Source: Serendipita indica DSM 11827
Lineage: Eukaryota; Basidiomycota; Agaricomycetes; Sebacinales; Serendipitaceae
Reading direction: 5' to 3'
Length of the DNA: 64,000 bases
Assembly (NCBI GenBank): GCA_910890315.1
Contig: CAJVGD010000046.1
Coordinates: 1,116,001 to 1,180,000, forward strand
Under the pieces are notes generated by a model. It made no database searches, was not told where the DNA came from, and saw nothing but the letters and a program-made list of their open reading frames with translations. Positions 56,848 to 64,000 of the stretch are shown piece by piece (the first letter of the stretch is position 1; each line of letters opens with the position of its first letter). Both the position numbers and the translations under genes were made by a program.

Positions 56848-56914
56848 CCGTGCCGCTTTCCGACGCCATGCTAACAGGCAAATATGAAAGAATCAATACT
56901 CCTAGTCGGTCCCC
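56848..56914. promoter_or_regulatory. 67-bp divergent promoter
   Basis: The start codons of the minus-strand nuclear protein gene (56847) and the plus-strand transporter gene (56915) face away from each other with only 67 bp between them, so both must share this region and very short 5' UTRs, or one start is further inside its gene. Confidence 0.6.
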
Positions 56915-59113
56915 ATGTGCGCAAAGACTCTAAATCTTAAGAGCCGCATGCCCGCGAGCGCAACGGCAGGCCCGGCGAATCGCAACGGGCTGGACCGTAT
57001 GGCGACGAAGAAGCGGCTTTCTTACTTGAACCCGGCCACTCTGCAGGGTTCAGTGGAGGAGCTCTCATTCCTCTCCTCTCTTTCGATGGCTACTCGCAGT
57101 CCCTCTGAGCCAGGACTCGACAAGTCCAAGACGCGCTCAAACCTCTCACAGCTCGTCACCGTGGACCGAATCGTCGAAAAGAAAAAGTCGGAGCCAGCCC
57201 TCGTCTCTCTGTCCGGCGACGAACATGTCATGGATGCACAGGAACAATCAACTCCAGTCTACAAGCTGTATAGAAGGAGATGGTTAGGCCTCAGTGAGTG
57301 TCTCGTGACAGTTCTTGCATAGTCGAGTGCTAACGAGCCTTCCCTAGTCAGCATGGTATTCTAGTCCTAGTCTCCATATCAGTCTCTAAACGATTGTCTA
57401 GGTGGTGCTCAACGTCGTCGCGGCCATGAACTGGTACGCCTTGTCATGTGGATGACCCCCTCTGCGCTGACATCGTTCGATAGGATTTGGTTCAGCGCAA
57501 TTGCCACGTCCAGTTAGTCTGCTCAACAAACTTTGAAAGATGGGGTTCATTTTGCGTTTAGCTGCCGGGGCGTTTGACATTTCGCTCTCCCAAGTCAACT
57601 GGTTAGGTCAAGTGGTCAACCTCATCTATCTGCCAATGGCTCTATCAATCCCAAGCCTTATCAAGATCTTTGGAATCCGCAACACGGTACATTTCGTGAT
57701 CTACGGTCCACGCTAGACGCTGACATGTCTCAGTGCTTTGGTGCCGCAGTTTCACTCCTGCTCGCCTCATGGATGCGGTACGCCGGGGCATCCAAAGCAC
57801 TCTCAAGCGAGGGGTCATATGCCTTCCTTATCGTTGGTCAGGTAGATTGTTCCCCTATACAATCTATGGACGCCTTCTCACTCGTACCTTAGATCTTCGC
57901 CGGCTTCGCACAACCTGTGTTCCAAGTTCTTGGTCCCAAATTTTCCGAAACATGGTTTGATCTCAAGTCCCGGACAACTGCGACAATGATCATTGCCGTT
58001 TCGAACCCCATTGGCAGCGCATTAGGCCAATTGATCCCGCCATTCATTTCCACTCCAAGAGCTTCTGTAAGTGCTGAGGGAGCAATTTCTAGATGAGCTG
58101 CTAACATATCAAAGCTACTCGTTCTTGCCGTCACCACAACTGCAGCTATTGGTACAGTGGCATTCATCCAAGAGGCACCGCCTACCCCACCCAGTACGAG
58201 CCCGTCTTGTGGAGCTGACAATATCTCATTTACTGATGCGGCTATAGCATATGCCGGTTCCGACCATCCCCACCAATAATGGACACTATATCCGCATTCC
58301 TCGGCCGCCACCAGTCGAGTGACCCCGAGGCACCTTCGTTTACGAAGACGGAAAGAATTGACTTTTTGATTCTCGTTATGGGCTTTGGCACTGTGGTCGG
58401 AGCTATAAGTGGGTTCTCCATATTGACAAACCAAATTGTGCGTGCTTGACTCGTCAAAATGTTTCTGAGCTGACATTTTTCCAGCTTGTAGGTTTCTAAT
58501 TTTGCTTTGGTAACAAGACTAATGGTTTTAGGCACCTGTCGGGTATTCCGAAGAGACTGCCGGATTCGTTGGAGCTGCACTGCTCTTAATGGGATTGCTC
58601 GCCGGCATTATTACATCGCCACTCTTCGACAGAGTCCTCACGCATCATCTGGCGCGTAGTCTGCACATCCTACTACCACCGTTGGCAGCCTGCTGGATTG
58701 GACTCATTTTTGCCATTCAACCCAACAACCCGGTCCCAATTTATGTTGTCGCAGGCCTTATTGGCGTACTGGGCTTCATCCTGCTCCCTGTCTCTCTCGA
58801 GCTTGGGTGCGAGGTTACGCGCAACGCCGAGGTCAGTTCGAGCATCATGTGGATGAGTGGCAACCTCTGGACTCTGGTCTTCGTTCTCGGTACGTTAAGC
58901 TCGGTTCTATCCGTGGTCAACGCTAAACCTCTTGTAGCCGCAGACTCGTTGCGAGATCGGGCAGAGCCACACGGTTTGCGCAAGGAACTCATTCTCATCG
59001 CGACAGTTGTTTCTGTTGCGACCTCGTTCATCTTTTTCCTCAAAGGACACCAGACGCGACGACAAATTGACATGGAGAAGAGCAGAGAAGCAAACAATAT
59101 CATATCGCTATGA
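56915..59113 (+). CDS. MFS transporter, FLVCR-like (SLC49 type)
   Basis: Exons 56915-57293, 57348-57355, 57402-57433, 57484-57512, 57562-57686, 57734-57841, 57893-58066, 58115-58193, 58248-58437, 58485-58487 and 58532 onward, probably with a last in-frame intron before AADSLRDRA. A long cytosolic N-terminus precedes about 12 membrane segments. VYKLYRRRWLGLISMVVLNV, VNWLGQVVNLIYLP, NPIGSALGQLIPPF, SPLFDRVLTHH and ELGCEVTRNAEVSSSIMW are FLVCR-type landmarks; human members carry haem, choline or related solutes. Two exons are tiny (8 and 3 nt). One base is missing in the CCCC run at 58268-58271: YAGSDHP, then PIMDTISAFLG after the shift. Adding it restores exon 9. Confidence 0.85.
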
Positions 59114-59469
59114 TCATGACTACCTCGAATTCTTTTTACGATCTGTCAAAACTGCCAACTGCTGTCCTCTACAAACCTCTGTCAACGGACATGGATCAAT
59201 CTGCTACGCATGCTCAGACCGTGTTATTATATCACGCTAACAAAGTCGTTCCTGTATATTCGTTGTTTCCCATCGTAGACGTCCAATTCACGCTCGTTTT
59301 CTCGCACACCCCTCGGCAAAACGTCGGGCTCTACAAGTCAACTTGTCAATGTGCTCAAGGCAAAAAAAATGTGATCGACGTTGTGCCAGCGCACTCGTTG
59401 CCGGTTTCTCTTTCTTCCTTTCCCCACGTCCGAACTCTTCTACAGGTGTTTTCTTCCATTCTCTCGATA

Positions 59470-60809
59470 ATGACTACCATCACGGACGAAGAGCTTTATC
59501 TCAATGCAGAAGTTTTAAAAGGCAAGGTCGTTCTGATCACCGGTGCGTCGAGTGGAGTTGGTCAGGTCAGTATCCCCAAGTATTGGCCTCGCTTGTTGAG
59601 ACTCACGAAATATCATAGGCGACGGCTGTATCATTTGCTTCGTACGGTGCAAAGGTTATCATTGGGGATGTTGATCTCGCTGGAGCGAAGCATACCGTTC
59701 GCGAATGTTTGCGCGTTGGTGGGACAATTGGGTCGTAAGTAGTATTCCAGTATCTAAAGAGGGTACTTATTGGTCTTTAGTGACGCAATGGTTCAGAAAT
59801 GTGATGTGACTTCGTGGGAAGAACAAGTGGCACTATTCGAGGCAGGCTATAAAAAATATGGTCGGATTGACTATGTAATTCCAAACGCTGGTATGGAATA
59901 GGGTGTTCTTGCGCTCTCAATCAACTCACTCTACAGGCATTGTTGGAGATGGCCCTCTCGCACTCAGCAAACGGACAAAGGACATCCCTAACAAGCCAGA
60001 TACACGGACTATTGATATCAACCTCGTTGGTGTGATATATACGATCAAATTGGGTCAGCACTACCTTATGAAGAACAAGCCATTGGGTCCAATGGCCATC
60101 ATTTTTGTTGGCTCCATGGGTAAGTGCTTACAATGGACGTGGAAGTGATGCTCATATACTTCACTAGCCGGCAATCAAGGTACGAACGACCACAGTCCTG
60201 AACAGTCAGTGCTCAACCTGTCTAGGATTCCCTCGTGCCGAGATTTACTCCGCAACCAAACACGGCGTTAGTGTCACTTCTTACTTTTTGGCATACACTC
60301 ATCCATCTATAGCTCATAGGTCTCTGTCGAAGCCTTACAGAAGACTACCGCGCGCAAGGAATCCGCACGGCCGTAGTCTGCCCCTGGTTCGTCGATACGC
60401 CGCTCATCAAGACAGACAACAGAGTTATACTAGCGGGCGCCCCATTCACGCCCATCAACCGCGTTGCCGGTGCCATCGTCTGCGCCGCCACAGATCCGAA
60501 TTGGGAGACGAGTGGCGCGTCGTATAACTTACCTGACGATGGACCTGTTATGCGTACGGAGAGGCACGAATTGAGTGTCGGCGTATACAAGATCTTGACG
60601 GAAAGAATCAACACCTTGATCAAGTAAGTGACCTGTCGTCGCGTCCCCTGCATCAAGCTCATTATCACCTTAGGGTTGAGACTACTATCAACCGCTACAT
60701 GAACATCGTATCCGACTTGTTTATGCTCGCCGCACCTCACTTGACGATTGTAGCATTTGTCTTGCCGATCCTAGCTTACTGGTTGTTCACGCGTTGGATG
60801 AATAGCTAG
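59470..60809 (+). CDS. Short-chain dehydrogenase/reductase, membrane-anchored, tandem copy 1
   Basis: Eight exons (59470-59565, 59619-59734, 59781-59890, 59937-60119, 60168-60179, 60226-60266, 60313-60623, 60674-60809) give 334 residues. Rossmann motif VLITGASSGVGQ, KCDVTSW, the NAG motif (VIPNAG), FVGSMAG and the catalytic IYSATKHG (YxxxK) are intact, so it is a classical NAD(P)-dependent SDR. After the PWFVDTPL loop a C-terminal extension ends in a membrane segment (TIVAFVLPILAYWLFTRW). This anchored form is unusual for a classical SDR and would place the enzyme on a membrane. Substrate unknown; the fold resembles 15-hydroxyprostaglandin dehydrogenase-like enzymes. Exon 5 is 12 nt. Confidence 0.9.
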
Positions 60810-61041
60810 ATGTATGTCATTCCATTTTATGAGCATGTAGATAATACCACCGTTCTTTCGATATGCGAGTTCGGCGTTTGCTATGCGTGGACCGTGTTAT
60901 TATATTGGCGTTGGACTATATATGCAATCTGATTTACAGGCAAAGTGTTTGTGATCCGACGTCCAGCGCACACATTGCCAGTTTCTCTCTTCCCACGTCC
61001 GACATTTTCTTCGACACTTGTTTTCTTCTGTCCTCTTGACA
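60810..61041 (+). promoter_or_regulatory. Promoter of SDR copy 2, duplicated from SDR copy 1
   Basis: Sequence at about 60885-61041 resembles about 59210-59470: both contain GACCGTGTTATTATAT, then a GCGCAC/GCGCACTC stretch followed by CCAGTTTCTCTCTT or CCGGTTTCTCTTTC and a CACGTCCGA block. The promoter was therefore copied along with the gene. Confidence 0.75.
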
Positions 61042-62395
61042 ATGACGACCATCACCGACGAGGAACTTTATCTCAATGCAGAAGTTTTAAAGGATAAAGT
61101 TGTTTTGATCACTGGCGGGTCGAGCGGAGTTGGCCAGGTCACCCCCCTCAGCTATCGAGTCTGCACGTTGAAACTCACCAGGCATCGTAGGCAACAGCTA
61201 TAGCATTTGCATCGTATGGTGCAAAGGTCATTATTGGTGACATTGATGTCGCCGGTGCGAAACATACCATTCGCGAATGTTTGCGTGTTGGTGGAACAAT
61301 TGGGTCGTGAGTACTACTCCAGTATATTCTAGAGAGATGATTGAGACTTGATAGCGATGCAATGGTACAGAAATGCGACGTAACCTCATGGGAAGAACAG
61401 GTTGCACTGTTCGACGCAGGCTACAAAAAATATGGTCGCATCGACTTTGTCGTCCCCAACGCTGGTATGGACTCTGGTGTGCATCCGCTGTCGCCTGACA
61501 ATCTCTTTAGGGGTCGGCGGACCGCCAGACGGACCTCTCGCACTTACCAAAAGGACAAAGGACATTCCTGCCAAGCCTGACACACGGACAATCGATATCA
61601 ACCTAACTGGCGTGATATACACGGTCAGACTGGGGCAGCACTATCTTATGAAGAATAAAGAAAAGCCGTTGGGCCCTATGGCGATCATTTTTGTGAGTTC
61701 CATGGGTGAGTGCTTGCAACTACCATGAAGAGAATACTCATGGGTTTCGCTAGCCGGTAATAACGGTGAGAACAACCGCGCGCAATAGAAAAGCCAGAGC
61801 TCAAGCTGTACAGGACTTCCTCGCGGTGAGATATACTCCGCGACCAAACACGGCGTCAGTATATCTACATTATCTCCTCGCATACTCACTTGACCCTACA
61901 GATCGTAGCTCTCTGTCGGAGTCTCACCGAAGACTACCGCGGGCATGGAATCCGTACAGCCGTAGTCTGCCCCTGGTTCATCGATACACCCATTCTCAAG
62001 ACTGCGAGCAGGGTCGCATTAGCAGGTATCCCACTCACTCCCGTCCACCGCGTCGCTGGTGCTATTGTCTGTGCGGCGACGGATCCGAATTGGGAGACGA
62101 GTGGTGCTTCGTACAACCTACCTGACGACGGACTCGTTATGCGTACAGAGCGTCATGAGTTGACCGTTGGCGTGTACAAACTGTTGACGGATAGAATCAA
62201 CGGTTTGATCAAGTAGGTGGACTCACCCTGCCTTGTATCGAACCTGACCATCGTTACAGAGTGCAAACTACTGCGAACCATTACAAGAACGTCGTATCCG
62301 ACTTGTTCATGCTGGCTGCCCCTCACTTGACAGTCGTCGCTTTTGTCTTGCCGATCCTCGCGTACTGGCTATTCACCCGATGGATGAACAGTTAG
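61042..62395 (+). CDS. Short-chain dehydrogenase/reductase, membrane-anchored, tandem copy 2
   Basis: Eight exons (61042-61137, 61191-61306, 61355-61464, 61511-61705, 61754-61765, 61814-61854, 61902-62212, 62260-62395) give 338 residues with the same intron phases as copy 1, including the 12-nt exon. VLITGGSSGVGQ, VVPNAG, FVSSMAG and IYSATKHG are intact, and the C-terminal anchor reads TVVAFVLPILAYWLFTRW. The main difference is a four-residue longer exon 4 (GVGGPPDG in place of IVGDG, and KNKEKPLG in place of KNKPLG). Both copies appear functional; divergence is concentrated outside motifs. Confidence 0.9.
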
Positions 62396-62614
62396 AGGAG
62401 TGATATTAAACGAGCATGTAGATACTGTTGCGCTTTTGGATATAGATTAAGTTAATCAGCCTCGTCACTAAAGGAGCGTCAGTCTTTGGCATGTTCAATT
62501 AATGCTTGGGCACTCACCGTTTCCGACTATTCTGTACACGAATGTATATCCAATCTATTGCATCTCGCACCCCGGTTCTATCCAACCTATCAGTACTCTT
62601 CCATAGCCAGATAC

Positions 62615-63470
62615 TCACTCACCCTTTGAGTGCTGAAACTCCCATGACATCCAAGCTTCCCATACGTCTCGTGTCCTCTGTGTCTGGCTGTAACCCTTGC
62701 GCACGCAGTTTGCCTGCTTCCTCGCCCACCACTCTTCATAGTTTTCGCGAATCTGCTCGACGGTGAGACTCCCATCTGCGTCTTGTTTATTTGCGAGCAG
62801 AAGGAGAGGAACACCGGATATCTGCGGAGAGCTGAGGACTTCGTCTGTGGGATAGTCAATCCAGTAGTCAACCCCCCAGGGACGGACATACCGAATACGA
62901 CCCATCCATCGTCTAGTCGATCAGGATTGCTCGCATCAATCATATATGCCACGGCGTGACACTTGGATGTTCAGCGGAAGCAAATGAGCATACGCCTGCT
63001 CACCTGTTCAAAGTATCTATGCCATAGCCCGCGTAGCGCTCTCTGACCACCTTCCTCGTGTCAAATACGATACGAGAATCAATTCATGGACAACCAACCC
63101 AAGTCCTGAAAGTTGAGAATGGTCGAGGGGAGCGTAATCTTGCCCGCTACAAACATCAGCCGACGTGAAAGCATATAAAGATATCGCGTACTGTTCAAGC
63201 CGACGGTAGGACCAATCTTGTCGGGGTGAATGCCTTCCGTCTTGTTGTACTGACTCTTGACATTCTCCAGAAACGTCGTCTTGAGAGTTATTAGACACTA
63301 TGAATTGAGTTTCATAATAGTTCTACCTTTCCGGCTCCATCTAACCCGAGAATAAGGACACTGGCAACGACGTATCAGTCGGCGACGCCAAGATCAAGAA
63401 GTGGCCAAACGCGCTTAAATTCGTCCTTGCGTGTGAGAAAATCGTAGAGGCCGCGTAAAAGATGATACAT
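62615..63470 (-). CDS. ARL3: ARL3/ARFRP1-type small GTPase
   Basis: Multi-exon gene. The N-terminus MYHLLRGLYDFLTRKDEF matches the ARL3/ARFRP1 type (yeast MFHLVKGLY), which is N-acetylated rather than myristoylated. GTPase motifs: P-loop LGLDGAGKTTFLENVKS, switch I GPTVGLN, switch II LNFQDLGGQRALRGLW, NKQDADGS and HAVAYMIDASNPDR. The protein recruits golgins via ARL1 at the trans-Golgi. The first intron is unclear: after DEF the best join to VLILGLD uses a GC donor (near 63414) or implies a missing base. The C-terminal part (YSQTQRTRDVWEAWMSWEF) is somewhat diverged. Confidence 0.88.
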
Positions 63471-64000
63471 GGGCAAGACTCCGCCGTGCCGGCTAGAAGC
63501 GGTCGAGTTCAAAAGTCTTCTCAACAAAACGTCTCCGACCTCCACTTCAGGTTCATCAACGTCTAAACAATTTTTTGTAAAGAGGCACAAGGAGCAAAAG
63601 GACGAGGAGGAGCATGCTCGCTTGGCGCCCCTTCCACCCATTTGTGCATATATGTATAGGTAAAACCCAGTCACGGTACGCTATCAGTGTACGTGCATGT
63701 AGTGATACATCCGCGTAGCCTCCGACAGAGTGAAAGAGGCAATACATGGGCCCGCCTCCGAGGCAGCTGACCCACGGAGTTAGGAGAGGAGTTAAACAAA
63801 TACGGAAAGAGATGTGTCATAGAGGAGGGAGCGAGACAGAAAACGAGCGAGGTTTTGGAAATGAGAGTGGCCTGAAACACTTTTTGAGAGGAGAGGGTTT
63901 GAGAGGGGAAGTCCATCTTCCAATGATCAATAAAAAATGATCATGAGTAGTGAGAGAGAGAAGGATAGAGAGTCATACAGCATGAAACGTTTGCTGAGGC
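63471..64000. other. Window end, ARL3 promoter, nothing else recognised
   Basis: Purine-rich sequence with an AATAAA-like element at about 63929. No supported gene; a neighbour may begin beyond the window. Confidence 0.5.

Noticed and set aside
59110-59469. Open frame joined upstream of SDR copy 1
   Set aside because: Matches non-coding upstream DNA of SDR copy 2 and lacks protein similarity; treated as promoter/5' UTR.
1-64000. Search for transposons, LTR elements, CRISPR arrays and viral-like genes
   Set aside because: No transposase, reverse transcriptase, integrase or capsid motifs, long terminal repeats or spaced direct repeats were seen; the repeats present are coding or simple duplications.

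Overview
The window is nuclear DNA of a filamentous basidiomycete (Agaricomycetes). Genes are dense, on both strands, and cut by many 43-60 nt introns with GT-AG (sometimes GC-AG) ends. Several families point to a Rhizoctonia/Ceratobasidiaceae-like genome: BTB proteins with cysteine-bearing tails, a HET-E-like NACHT-WD40 receptor, a secreted family often mislabelled 'ribosomal protein s17', an AA14 oxidase and a CYP63-like P450. This placement is inference from family content, not a database match. I see no intact transposon, rRNA, tRNA or CRISPR array.

Layout. 0.7-6.8 kb: three BTB genes around a secreted Asn/Gly-rich protein. 6.9-13.6 kb (minus strand): a large acidic disordered protein, the ER cargo receptor ERV14 and a GYF-domain spliceosome protein (LIN1/CD2BP2). 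14-16 kb: a small remnant of an NLR first exon and a secreted protein of unknown role. 16.9-19.9 kb: a zinc-finger-like regulator and transaldolase. 20-24.2 kb (minus): a probably mitochondrial protein of unknown role and an RNF5/RMA1-like membrane-anchored E3 ligase. 24.4-28.1 kb: a second BTB cluster (tandem pair plus a third copy) with duplicated non-BTB segments. 28-36 kb: a PMP47/ANT1-like carrier, a P450, EFG1 and a tandem CCCH RNA-binding protein. 36-44 kb: an Hsp110/SSE1 chaperone, an AA14 LPMO and a PH-like/coiled-coil protein. 44-54.4 kb (minus): a secreted subtilase, a small probably mitochondrial protein and a NACHT receptor with 14 near-identical WD40 repeats. 55-64 kb: a nuclear protein, an FLVCR-like MFS transporter sharing a 67-bp divergent promoter with it, a tandem pair of membrane-anchored short-chain dehydrogenases and an ARL3/ARFRP1 GTPase.

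Most genes are housekeeping. The accessory part (BTB clusters, NACHT-WD40, secreted proteins, LPMO, subtilase, P450, SDR pair) fits environmental sensing, plant-biomass attack and self/non-self recognition. Three observations cut across genes. First, at least five otherwise well-conserved genes each carry one apparent single-base loss in or beside a short homopolymer. Second, there are unusually small exons (3, 4, 8, 12, 13 and 18 nt). Third, there are several GC-AG introns. Exon borders were worked out by hand from reading frame, splice consensus and family alignment from memory, so individual borders may be off.
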